Source: Cerioporus squamosus
Taxonomy: Eukaryota > Basidiomycota > Agaricomycetes > Polyporales > Polyporaceae
NCBI GenBank assembly: GCA_022592435.1
Contig: JABYQS010000443.1
Span: 1-22,494, forward strand
Length of the DNA stretch: 22,494 bases
Reading direction: 5' to 3'
Shown here: positions 10,012 to 18,939 of the stretch, in pieces
Numbering within the stretch: the stretch's first letter is position 1
Layout: the number at the start of each line of letters is the position of its first letter
The notes under the pieces: model-generated
The model's input: the letters and a program-made list of their open reading frames with translations, nothing else
What the model was told of the DNA's origin: nothing
Databases searched by the model: none
Position numbers and translations under genes: made by a program

Positions 10012-10435
10012 GGATGACTTCCCATAAGAATTTACGGACGTCCTGACGTCCGTAAATGCTGGATCAGGGCTAACGGCCGAGATGCCGAAGACAGATTCAG
10101 ACTCCGCCTCCAAGCGCCCGGCCGTAGACACGTCAAGCGCTCAGAGTCTAGAAGGGGGGGTCGACCCCCCCTTCTAAACTTCAGCACGTCCGTAAATCCT
10201 CGCTTAAGCTCGCTTAGGGCGTCGGGGGGACTCAAAAGGCAGTCGCCATCATTACAAATCCTGTTGGCATCAACAAATACCGGATTGGGCGCTGACAACT
10301 GCTGACATAAGAGTCCCACCGAGGATGAACTGTCCAGCGTCTAATTATTTAGCGCCCAAGATACCCGGGCGAGATCAAACTCCGCAAGCGAAGTTTACGG
10401 ACGAAATCGTCCGTAAATCTTATGGAAAGTCATCC
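10012..10435. mobile_element. 424-bp inverted-repeat transposon inserted in an RBR gene, TSD AGT
   Basis: The left end (GGATGACTTCCCATAAG, then AATTTACGGACG) and the right end read inverted (GGATGACTTTCCATAAG, then ATTTACGGACG) form terminal inverted repeats of about 28 bp with one substitution and one indel. They are flanked by AGT at 10009-10011 and 10436-10438. Each end carries a perfect hairpin: 10030-10057 (13-bp arms, 2-nt loop) and 10394-10417 (11-bp arms, 2-nt loop). The core ATTTACGGACG occurs five times, once internally at 10187-10197. A 95-codon minus-strand ORF (10319-10032) inside has no recognised domain. The element has no transposase, so it is non-autonomous. A 3-bp duplication fits PIF/Harbinger or CACTA-type transposons, but the superfamily is not settled. 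Confidence 0.88.
10149..10176. repeat. Perfect 28-bp palindrome with G7/C7 arms
   Basis: TAGAA, seven G, TCGA, seven C, TTCTA: a perfect 28-bp palindrome near the centre of the 424-bp element. It would form a very stable cruciform or hairpin and may be an internal binding site or a folding feature of the element. Confidence 0.9.
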
Positions 10436-11970
10436 AGTAGTACGGAAGCGGTCCGCCGTAGATCCCCCAACTTGGTGGAGCGACCACGGGTATGACAGGC
10501 GCAGCAGGTTCGGGAGGAGTCCAATTTGGACCCGAACCCGACGCCTCTGCACGTCCGTCAGGGAGGTCTCCTGGCCCGAAGCGTGGCGTGGGTGGCCTAG
10601 CAGGTGCCCAAGTACGGCGTCGCTCAGGCGTAGGCGGCCTCACCTGAACCTGTACGTCGGTAGCTCTCCGGCGCGGCGTAACAGGTCTGGCTGGCAAGTT
10701 GACCCTAGGTCCAAACAGCGGCGCGTGGGGGTCCACAGGTCCTGGACGCGGCGGCCACTCTGCATCCAGGTTGCGTATGGCCTCCTCCAGCAGCTCTGGA
10801 TCGTCCTCGGCCTCCATGAGCCGGAGAAGATCCCACTGGGAGCAGACACAAGTCTTCCAGCGGGCAAGGCAAATGTAGCAGAACTGGTAATTGCATCTGC
10901 ACGTCATATGGTTGCACCCGTAGCTGAGCTCGACCACCAGGCCGCAGCGCGGGCACTGCTTCCAACCCTCCTTGGTCGCCATGCTCAGGATCTCCTTATC
11001 TGCGTCGTTGGTGCACCTCTGTGTCGCAGAATGCGCCGCCTTCTTACAGTGCCCGCACGTCTGCGTTCCGCACGCATTGCAGGAAATGGCAGTCGCGGAG
11101 TTGGTAGCGGGACCGAGGAATGCTGAGCAGGAGGCACGGCTGCAGTACACCCTGTTCTGGGTGCTAAACTCCCGGGCCTTCTTCTCGAAGAGGCGAGCGA
11201 GCTCTCCATCCATGTACGGGCGCAGTCTCTGGAAATCGAAGGGCTGGCGACAGCATGCAGGCGGGAATAGGGACTCGTCCGTCGTCGCCGCGCGGAACAG
11301 ACCGACGACGCAATCGACATCGTAGTCGTGACCACACGGCGCACGAATCACCGGACCTTCGATGCGGTCCATGCATGCGACACACGAAACATCCCTGGTG
11401 AACGCCGAATGAGTGCCCAGACTTATGCAGTCAAGGTGGCTGAGAACGTACCGCACAGACTGGGCTTCCGGCAGTTTGTATGCACTGGAAGATGCGTACG
11501 TCCTTGGCTTGTGGCTGCGCGTGCAGCTGTGGAGATCTGTCAGGATGAGGTGAGGTGCACCATTGGATAGACACGTACTCTTCACAATAACAGTGCTGAT
11601 GACTGCCCATCCAGTTATGGGTATTGGCCTCGAAGGTGTGGGAAGACCCTCCGCCCGAGGAACTGGGGTGGGAGTAGCCGTATGCCCAACCGTATTCTCC
11701 GTCGTTGGCGTCCAAGAGCTCTTCCGGTTCGTCGGTGTACAACCCCAGCGCCGATGCCTCCATCCGTTCCTGCCAGGCGCGTGTCTCTTCGGCGAAGACG
11801 AGGAGTGCGTACTCCTCGTCTGTCGAAGGATCGTATCTCGCTTTGCCTTTATCTTTGGAGCCAGGCGATGCGTCTGCAACGTCATGGCGAGAACGGGCAG
11901 CACTCGCGCGAAGTGCGGACATGGCCTCTAGGTCCGTCGTTCTCTGCGGAGCCGGTTGGTAGACTTGCAT
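10395..11970 (-). CDS. RBR (RING-IBR-RING) E3 ubiquitin ligase, copy 1, truncated by a transposon
   Basis: RBR ligases take ubiquitin from an E2 onto a RING2 Cys before passing it to the substrate (family knowledge). Exons are 11970-11579, 11526-11452 and 11394-10395, with introns of 52 nt (GTACGT...CACAG) and 57 nt (GTACGT...CCAG). RING1 starts C160-x2-C163 with CGH 176-178, C184 and CC 203-204. The IBR has C240, C245, C261, C264, C269, C272 and H277. RING2 has CPRC 303-306, GCNHMTC (candidate catalytic Cys316) and C328/C331. A Pro/Arg-rich linker follows. The last 14 residues and the stop (TAA 10397-10395) come from the inserted element, giving 488 aa; the original frame would be 543 aa. 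The N-terminal segment TDEEYALLVFAEE resembles DEELAFELFAEE of copy 2. The RING chemistry looks intact, so a truncated protein could still be active. Confidence 0.88.
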
Positions 11971-13115
11971 CCTGAGCTAGTCAAGATAGGAAAGTGGACG
12001 AGCACGAAACTGAGCTGGCATGGAATGCTCCTGTCCCTTTAAATCCACAGCCACGACGCGCGTGTGTCGTGCATCCTCGCGCCTCCTGCCAGCGTACACA
12101 CGCGTTCGCGCCTCGGGCGCCATGGGCCAGGTAGGTTCTTTCCTCATCATCGCGTTCGTTCGACTTCGTCTGATGCATGTGTTGGCGATTTGACAGGGTC
12201 AAACAGCCACGCGCTGGTCCTACAGGGACCGTCATCTGCATTGCCGCATGTCACGGAAGCATGAAGGCTGACAGGCCGTGCCCAGCCGGAGGCGTGTATC
12301 TCTTGCACCCGGCATCTTACACCACACCAGTGGGAGACAATATCCAGGTTAGCTTCTCCGAGCATTGGGCACGATTTGGCTTTGCCCCTTCTACACGTTG
12401 CGCGGGGCGGATCAGGCTTTGTTGGCCATCCCCGTTATGTGGTGGGTTCGGAGCACTGCGAAGCACACAAAATACAAGCATGCCCATGAATGGCTTCATT
12501 AAGAGTCCCGCCGGCCCATGCGATGGGCGCTAGACGAGCGTGATCCACGACACTTGGTGGTTCCGTGTGGCCCGAGTGCCGCCGATGCGGCGTCAGGGTT
12601 AACTGGAGGTAGCTGAGGACGTACGGGGAGACTCCCCAAAACCCGTGCCACTGCGTCCGTAGCACTTACACCCAGTCGCGGCTGCTGAGTTGAGGGAGAC
12701 GATGACGAACCCAAGATGGATAGTTCTCTGGGTTGTTCGGCGCCGTCCCCCTCATGAGAGGGTTGAGTCAGGATGATTCAGGACGTCGTGGATGATCCTC
12801 ACGGTGTATGATGCCCCAGCTTATATGTCCCCTGGCTGCCTGTAGACTGAGGAAGACAACGTCGAACAAGGGACTGTCTTATTGTCTAGACGTTGTCCCG
12901 GACAACGCCCTTGTTGTGCAGTGGCCACGCAGTAGCGCCCTATCTCACTGCAGAGCTCTCGCACATCATCGTTGCCATGTCCTTTGTGAATGGCACACTC
13001 TCTAATACACAGCACATAGACTCTAGCAGCGCACTTCTGAGCCTCCCAACCGGATACAACAATCTCGCTTCTCGCGCCACACCACGCCGCACCGTTCCTC
13101 GACGTCCGAGGGTCT
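11971..13115. other. Spacer between the two RBR genes
   Basis: I see no supportable gene. It contains the upstream region of copy 1 and the downstream region of copy 2. Short open frames on both strands lack domain motifs and continuity. An interleaved pair of inverted repeats lies at 12855-12915 (described in the findings). Confidence 0.4.
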
Positions 13116-14684
13116 TCACCAGAGCCAGCGGTTCCTTCTGCATCTAGCACAAGCCCAAATCTGGCACGTGTTGCAATTCTACCGTTGTCGATGAGCGGAG
13201 TGCGGTGCATGGCAGAAGAGGGTGCACTCACAAACAAGAACACGCGCAGATAGTGCCCGCAGCCCTCGCAACGACCACCACCAGATACGTATCGCCACCG
13301 ATGGAGACAGTCATGGTTCTCCCGCAGCCTGGCGACCTCTCGCGCAACGACCTGGCCATAGTCAATCGCTCTCACAGGCGCCGCATTCGCGTTCACGGCG
13401 GCCCGTGCCCTCTGCTGCCTCTCAACCCGGTCCTGCGCTGCGAGGAGAAGCCTATTCTCCTCCCACTGCTCGCATGTGCACGTTTTCCAGGTTGCGGCGC
13501 ACAGGTAGCAAAACTGATGCCTGCATCGACACGTCATGTGGTAGCACCCGATGGTGAGCTCGACAATATGTCCGCATCCCGGGCATCGCTTCCATCCGGA
13601 CTCCTCGGCCAGTGCGACGACGCCCGCGTCCTCGTCGCTAGAGCAGCGCATGGACACGTTGTGTGCCTCCTGCTTGCAGTGTCCACAAGTCTCGGCCCAA
13701 CACTCCGGGCAGGCAAGCCGGGATGCCACGGTTGTACCGCTGCCAATGAATGTGGAACATGATGGGCGACGACAGTACACCCTGTCCCTCGTTCCGAATT
13801 CCACCGACTTCTTATCGACTAGCGTGGCGAGTTCTTTAGGTATTGCCTCACTGTGTTCAATTCGAACGGCTGGCGGCAACAGGCCGGGGGAAAAAGCGAC
13901 TCGTCGACGGTCGCGGCGCGGAAGAGATCAACGAGGCACCCAATGTCGTAGGCATCTCCGCATGGTGCACGGACGGTCACACCGCGGATATCATCTCTGC
14001 AGATGACGCAAACCTCCAGCCTGGATGTGCAAGTCAGCAAGACGTTCCGGTTACTATGGACGATTGCCCTCACCGGACTTTGGTGCCACTTGGCAGTTTC
14101 CTCGCTGACGAGGACGGTGTGAGTGCTGAGCTCGTTGCCGCACTCGTCCTGTAGGCCTCGTCAGTACCATCGAAAGTGGTGCATGCACCTGACGTGAATT
14201 GTACTCACAGGTGCTCCCCAGATGACAGCGCCGCCATGCGTGCGCCTCCGGACGTCGGGAAAATCACAGGATCGATGGTACTGGCCGCAGGAAACTTCGG
14301 AGGGGTTCTACCTTCAGCTATGGCTCTTGCAATTTCTCTATCCCCTCTCGCAACCTCCTCGGCACGTTCAAGCTCAGCGAGCAGCGCTGCATCAACCGAG
14401 ATGGCCTGGGTGATGCTCTGAGCAAGGACCATGTCGCGTGCGAGCATCTCTAATGCACGGGCCTCCTCCGCAAACAGTTCGAAAGCTAGCTCTTCGTCTG
14501 TCTGTTGTTCACCTGTGTCTTTCCCCTTCCGGCGCCCCTGAATGTTGTCCACATCTTCTAAGCTGTAGGCGGCAACCAGAGAGAGCAGAGCTGCGGCGTC
14601 CTCGGTACCTGAAGCGAGTTCTCCTTCGTTGGCAAGCATCGTGGTGGGAAGAGAGGGATTGCTTGCGTGGGATGACGATGCCAC
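13116..14684 (-). pseudogene. RBR E3 ubiquitin ligase, copy 2, frameshifted
   Basis: Exons are 14684-14209, 14148-14074, 14020-13232 and 13178-13116, with introns of 60, 53 and 53 nt. Splice phases agree with copy 1. The N-terminus has DEELAFELFAEEARALE. RING1 (C188, C191, C204, C212, CCRQPF) is in one frame, but the IBR (YCRRPSCSTF, CGHC), RING2 (CPGCGHIVELTIGCYHMTC) and tail are in another. The frame switch lies near 13838-13845, between VRQYL and ELATLV, where one nucleotide is missing: the summed exons are 1403 nt, one short of a multiple of three. RING1 also has CGD (Asp206) where copy 1 and the family have CGH, losing a zinc-ligand His. The last exon (NCNTCQIWACARCRRN) matches the displaced tail of copy 1. 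It is probably a recent pseudogene; a base-call error could explain the indel but not the His change. Confidence 0.82.
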
Positions 14685-14924
14685 AGGAGTTTAAGTAGGA
14701 GTTGCCCCATGCACCTCATGCACCGCGGCGAAGGCGATTCAGCGCCTCGATCTGCCGCAGCATCCATTGACAGTGAACGCGCAGAGCGTACATCGATCTC
14801 CACATCTGTCATTGACAGGCCACTGCTAGAGGAAGGTTTAATTCATGAGTTTTGCATTGCGCTGTCATATATGTTGTTAACGCCGTCTCACCGTACCTGA
14901 AGGTTCAAGGCCTGATCGACCACG

Positions 14925-15938
14925 ATGGCATCCATTCCTGACGACTTCATAATCGACGTACACGACCTCGCCGCTATCATCCTAGATGCCTATGCATGTA
15001 CCGAAACGCTCCTGCCTAAGGCCCAACTCGTGGAGATCAACCGTGGCGTTACTTCTCCCACCACCCTCCCAAGCCACGTCTTTGCGCCTGAATGGCACGC
15101 TGGCAAGATCAGAGGCCAGAAGCGCGTCGCGTACATGTTGAAGACTGACTCGAGCGCATCCGAACGCATCACCATCGAGACGTTTGCATCTCCTGAAGGT
15201 GTGAAGGTTCCCGGGGGGAAGGAGCTGACGCGTCGCGAGCTGGAGGACATCTTCTGGCGCTGCAAGACCTTCAACAGCGGGTACGTCCTCGCCTATGTCG
15301 CCCAGCGCATCTTCGACAGTCTCCCTTCGACTGCGAAGATACGCGCACGGACGTCTGCCAAACATGAGCTCGTCTGCAAGCCAAGCAACGTGACAGTAGC
15401 GGAGATCGATGTCGTCGCGAAGGAGGCCTGCCTCATTCTCGACTACGAGCCGCGCCCCGACCTTGGGCCGTCGAACGTGAACCTCTCGCAGCACATGACG
15501 GGATTTGACGGGAGCATGCCGTGGGTATTCCTGCTCATCGGCGAGCCCAAGTCGGAAGACATAGAGGCGGACCCGCGCGTCGTCCTCGATCTCGTCACTT
15601 CTCAGTTGGGTGGACGGGGCGGAGGTGGAGAGGTGTTCTCGCTTGAACGCGCCTTCGATTATCACAACAAGGTTCTTCCCAAGGTCGCCGACGAACTGGA
15701 GAAGTATATCTTGTCGGGCAAGATACGCCTGTCCGAGGACGCTCTCCGTGCTCGCGGTGACGCGCTGGTGGATGTGGTCATGGGCAGGCTGCTCAAGATT
15801 GCTGGCGGACAGGACAGCTTCTGTAGGTACTGTGGGAAGGAGGAGGTGCAGTCGCGGTGTTCGAAGTGCAAGAAGGCGTACTTTTGTGCCCCCTGCCACA
15901 CGCTCGGCTGGAAGTATCACAAAGTCTGGTGTTCCTGA
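14925..15938 (+). CDS. MYND zinc-finger protein, copy 1
   Basis: An intronless 337-aa protein from ATG 14925. The C-terminal 37 residues form a MYND-type zinc finger, usually a protein-protein interaction module: C300, C303, C312, C315, C321, C324, H332, C336. The third pair is C-x2-C (CAPC), where MYND normally has C-x3-C, as the paralogue at 17772 does (CSSYC); one residue appears deleted. The rest is an undescribed domain shared with the paralogue, including HDLAAIILDAYA near residues 13-24 and LTRRELEDIFWRCKTF at 101-116. A 344-codon antisense frame is a shadow. Substrate or partners are unknown. The gene starts 240 bp from the start of RBR copy 2, divergently, so they may share a promoter. 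Confidence 0.87.
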   Translation: MASIPDDFIIDVHDLAAIILDAYACTETLLPKAQLVEINRGVTSPTTLPSHVFAPEWHAGKIRGQKRVAYMLKTDSSASERITIETFASPEGVKVPGGKELTRRELEDIFWRCKTFNSGYVLAYVAQRIFDSLPSTAKIRARTSAKHELVCKPSNVTVAEIDVVAKEACLILDYEPRPDLGPSNVNLSQHMTGFDGSMPWVFLLIGEPKSEDIEADPRVVLDLVTSQLGGRGGGGEVFSLERAFDYHNKVLPKVADELEKYILSGKIRLSEDALRARGDALVDVVMGRLLKIAGGQDSFCRYCGKEEVQSRCSKCKKAYFCAPCHTLGWKYHKVWCS

Positions 15939-16784
15939 ACCCATGGACAGTACTTCCTTTGTGACATGAATACGCATGTATCCTCGTAAACGTATACATA
16001 TGGTGTTGGTCGCCACGTCCCCTGGCCTGCAGTACTCGCGAGTACTCGGCTTCTCCGACTCTGACGCGTGACGTCACGCGTTCTCGTCGGTATCTTCTAT
16101 AGTAAATCATCTCGGACAGAAAAGGAAAGGGGCCTTTCTGAAGAAGGTAAGTTTGCGTGTTTCAGTGCACAAATTGCTCTCTTTCAAGCAAGTATGGGAA
16201 GCGAGGAAGGCATAAGCTCCTCTAATTTAGTTCCAAGCATTCCAGAAGCAGGTCGAGGGGTGGGCAGAGAAAGACGTCGAGGACGGAGAGAGCGCCAGCA
16301 AGCGCTCAAGTCAGTTCGCAACTGACTTGCGGAAGTCTGTTGTTCTCCAGCGGAGTTCGACTGTGTACTGAATGCTCATAATCTCTGCTTCACAGCACTG
16401 GTGGGCGGTAGCAGACGGTAAGTGTAACGATTCAGGGTGAAGCTGACAATTGTGCAAGCCGACCGCAAGCGTCAATAGACCTCTGCAGCCCAGCGGTGCA
16501 CGAGGGAGGGCGTAGCCCTCTCGAGTGCGTCGGCCTCGAGGATGAGTAGCTCATTGTCTCCCGTAGGCAGACGATTTGCGGGCCTATTAAAGGGGGACGG
16601 ACGGCCCTACAACGTCTGCTAGTGAACACGCCAACAAAACCGTAGGGTGGCAATTCTTCGCGTATCAATCATGCCGAGTGTTCGGCATACCATATACAGA
16701 CAGCAATTTCCGTTTTGAGACAGCATGTCCATATATGGTGACGATCTGGTATCTCGCTTCAATATAGCTAGCGCTGTCCTTGTA
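15939..16784. other. Gene-free spacer after MYND copy 1
   Basis: No supportable coding region. There is a perfect inverted repeat with 10-bp arms and a 3-nt loop at 16307-16329 (CAAGTCAGTT, CGC, AACTGACTTG), and a short dyad ATGCCGA/TCGGCAT near 16671-16688. Nothing else stands out. Confidence 0.4.
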
Positions 16785-17220
16785 CAGTCGAATCTCCCTT
16801 ACCCCATACCGATCGGGAAGGGGCCAAAAGTATGGGTTATCGGGGATTATGGGCTTACGGAAAGGAGCGTCCTTCAAGCGCTCATGGGTTATCCTGCAGG
16901 TAGTGTTAGGCGCCTGCTCATGGTAAGCTATCCGACCACCTAGTCGGGTTGCCGGGGACCTTTTTCCGTGTGTCCGGACCGATCTGACAAATAATATGGC
17001 ATCAGAGATCGTAATCCACCTCGATAGCTCCCATTCCGGCAGTGATATGCCTGTTAGGTAAGCAAAGTTATGGGTTATGCCACCCCCAAATGGCTATGGG
17101 GTATGGGTTACTGGGAGTTTATGGGTTATCCCCACTGTCCCGACTCCGGGAGGCCAAAAATTTATGGGGTATCGGGGATTATGGGTTACTGGATGGTATG
17201 GGTTAAGGGGAATTCGACTG
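16785..17220. mobile_element. Short inverted-repeat element, pogo/Tc1-mariner-like, with TA target site
   Basis: The left end begins CAGTCGAATCTCCCTTACCC and the right end, read inverted, CAGTCGAATTCCCCTTAACC. The 26-bp inverted repeats (16785-16810 and 17195-17220) match at 23 positions and are directly flanked by TA on both sides. CAGT-type ends and a TA duplication are usual for pogo/Tc1-mariner transposons. The 436-bp interior has no transposase frame, so the element is non-autonomous. It contains a longer imperfect direct repeat, GGCCAAAA...TATCGGGGATTATGGG, at about 16822-16857 and 17152-17190, and many copies of ATGGGTTA. Confidence 0.75.
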
Positions 17221-17771
17221 TACTCCTCCTCCTGGTCGAAAATCCCGTATGTCCCCCACATTTCCTGGCTGCGCAGCGCGGCAGCAGATGCATGCGCAGG
17301 AGTACATAATGTTACCATGTATACAGTTACCAACCACACGACAGCCCGCCACCTTCTGGCACTGGCAGTACACGCACTTCGAAGACTGATGATGCGCCGG
17401 CATAGAGCGCATGTATGTTGTAAAAAAACGCTATATACGTGGAGGGTTTCTCCGAGTGATTGACGACGGTAGAGAGGGAGATTGTGAGCACATAACGTAG
17501 AACTGGTTGAGAGAGAGGCGAGGCCCGCGCGCGACGCGTCGACGCGTCGTCGTGTAATAGATCCCGACGCGTCGTCGGAGATCAAATCCTTGCTGACAAA
17601 CTCAGATATCGGACCCTACGGTTCCACCGGTCTATTGAAAAGCAGACTAAGTAGCTCAAGCACTTGGATCTTTTCGTGCCAACGGCACGGGTAGACGCTA
17701 GTCATTATGTAACACAAGACGAGCGGCGCCGCTTTGTGCTGAAGCCCTGCACCTGACCAGTGACCACCATC
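17221..17771. promoter_or_regulatory. Upstream region of MYND copy 2 with three ACGCGT boxes
   Basis: There is no gene here. ACGCGT occurs at 17534-17539, 17542-17547 and 17567-17572, the first two within a perfect 18-bp palindrome, CGACGCGTCGACGCGTCG (17532-17549). ACGCGT is the MluI cell-cycle box bound by MBF-type factors in fungi; a role here, about 200-240 bp upstream of the MYND start, is only inference. Confidence 0.35.
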
Positions 17772-18728
17772 ATGCCCATTCCCGAGCACATCGAACTCGA
17801 TTTGCACGACCTCTGCGCCATAATCCTTGACACGCACGCGCGCATAGAGCCGCCCTTCCGTTGTGGACAGCTCCTTGAGGTCAGCAAGGGAAACAACCCC
17901 ATCCAGTCGATCCTGCCAGATAGGGTGCCCTCGGAATGGCGTGCCTCCCATGACCTACCTCGAGTCGCATACATCTGCCACCCAAACTGGGACGTCCGCG
18001 AAATCACTACCATAGATGACTACGCCTGGCCAGGTGGAGTGATTACCCCGGACGGACGGACGCTGACCCGCCGGGAGCTCGAGGACGCGTTCTGGCGCTG
18101 CAAAACTTTCGACAATGGCTTCTTCCTGGCAGACGTCTTCTGCCGTGTCCTCGGTCGCCTCCCTCGTACTACGACCTTGCGTATCAAGACTTCTGCAGGA
18201 CAGCAGATGACATGCGCACCGAGCGACGTCGGGATTATGGAGATGCTCCTCTCACCTCACGAGTCCTGTCTCATGGTGGAGCGCCAGATATCTTCCTCAG
18301 GGTTCGGCGACGACATTCCCTGGGTTGTCCTGCTCCTAGGTGACCCTCGCGGCGAGCGCGTCGTGGTCGACCTCGCTCTATCTCAAATAGGGGGTAGAGG
18401 TCTGGGGAGTGAGCTGTTCGCCCTCACAAAACTGCGCGACTACACGGAGAAGCTGCTCCCCAAGTACGCGACACGAGACCCCGAGGCGGACAGAGAGACG
18501 TTCATGTTCAATCCATGGAGCATGACCGAAACGCAGGATATCCGTGCACAGGTGTTGGTGGCGCATATACTCGCGCGACTGGCCAAGGTTGCACAGGGCG
18601 AGGACAACTTCTGCAGGTACTGCGGGAAGGATGATGTGAACATGCGCTGCTCGAAGTGCAAGAAGGCGAACTTCTGTTCGTCTTATTGCGTTGGATTGGG
18701 CTGGAAGTACCACAAGGTCTGGTGTTAG
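17772..18728 (+). CDS. MYND zinc-finger protein, copy 2
   Basis: An intronless 318-aa paralogue of the gene at 14925, in the same orientation. I chose ATG 17772 because the upstream in-frame codons lack another ATG. The C-terminal MYND finger has the full ligand set C281, C284, C293, C296, C302, C306, H314, C318 with canonical C-x3-C in the third pair. The shared domain includes HDLCAIILDTHA (12-23) and LTRRELEDAFWRCKTF (98-113). The protein ends at the last zinc ligand. Divergence outside these blocks is substantial, so the duplication is not very recent. The function is probably as an interaction adaptor; nothing in the sequence shows an enzymatic domain such as SET. Confidence 0.89.
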   Translation: MPIPEHIELDLHDLCAIILDTHARIEPPFRCGQLLEVSKGNNPIQSILPDRVPSEWRASHDLPRVAYICHPNWDVREITTIDDYAWPGGVITPDGRTLTRRELEDAFWRCKTFDNGFFLADVFCRVLGRLPRTTTLRIKTSAGQQMTCAPSDVGIMEMLLSPHESCLMVERQISSSGFGDDIPWVVLLLGDPRGERVVVDLALSQIGGRGLGSELFALTKLRDYTEKLLPKYATRDPEADRETFMFNPWSMTETQDIRAQVLVAHILARLAKVAQGEDNFCRYCGKDDVNMRCSKCKKANFCSSYCVGLGWKYHKVWC

Positions 18729-18939
18729 TGATTTGCTGGGGTAATTACTGTCTTCGTCTCTTCTTCTGTGTAGCGTGTAGTGGTGTGTACTGTAGCCTTT
18801 CGTTCCTTTCGAACCTCTTGTTCACTTCGGAATCGGGTGTCATGTCATCATTAGGGTATAGTCTATGCGGATCGATGTTGTACAAATAGCTATCACTGCG
18901 AGAATTCCAAGGTGCAGCGCCGACCATAAGTCATCAGAC

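Noticed and set aside
10012..10435. The insertion in RBR copy 1 acting as a removable intron
   Set aside because: GT and AG sites near the ends (donor in CCGTAAAC, acceptor GGGAAG) would splice into the wrong frame, so simple intron removal does not restore the protein. RNA data would settle it.
10422..11126. 234-codon plus-strand ORF opposite RBR copy 1
   Set aside because: It overlaps the RING2/IBR-coding region antisense, and its amino-acid composition is that of a shadow frame.
12177..12533. 118-codon plus-strand ORF between the RBR genes
   Set aside because: It has no domain, and its Cys/Pro-rich random-like composition gives no sign of selection.
14982..16016. 344-codon minus-strand ORF opposite MYND copy 1
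   Set aside because: It is the mirror of a clear zinc-finger gene on the plus strand, in GC-rich DNA where long antisense frames are common. It shows no domain.
16831..17210. ATGGGTTA repeats as telomeric or satellite DNA
   Set aside because: They are irregularly spaced, bounded by inverted terminal repeats with TA flanks, and do not match TTAGGG arrays. A transposon interior explains them better.
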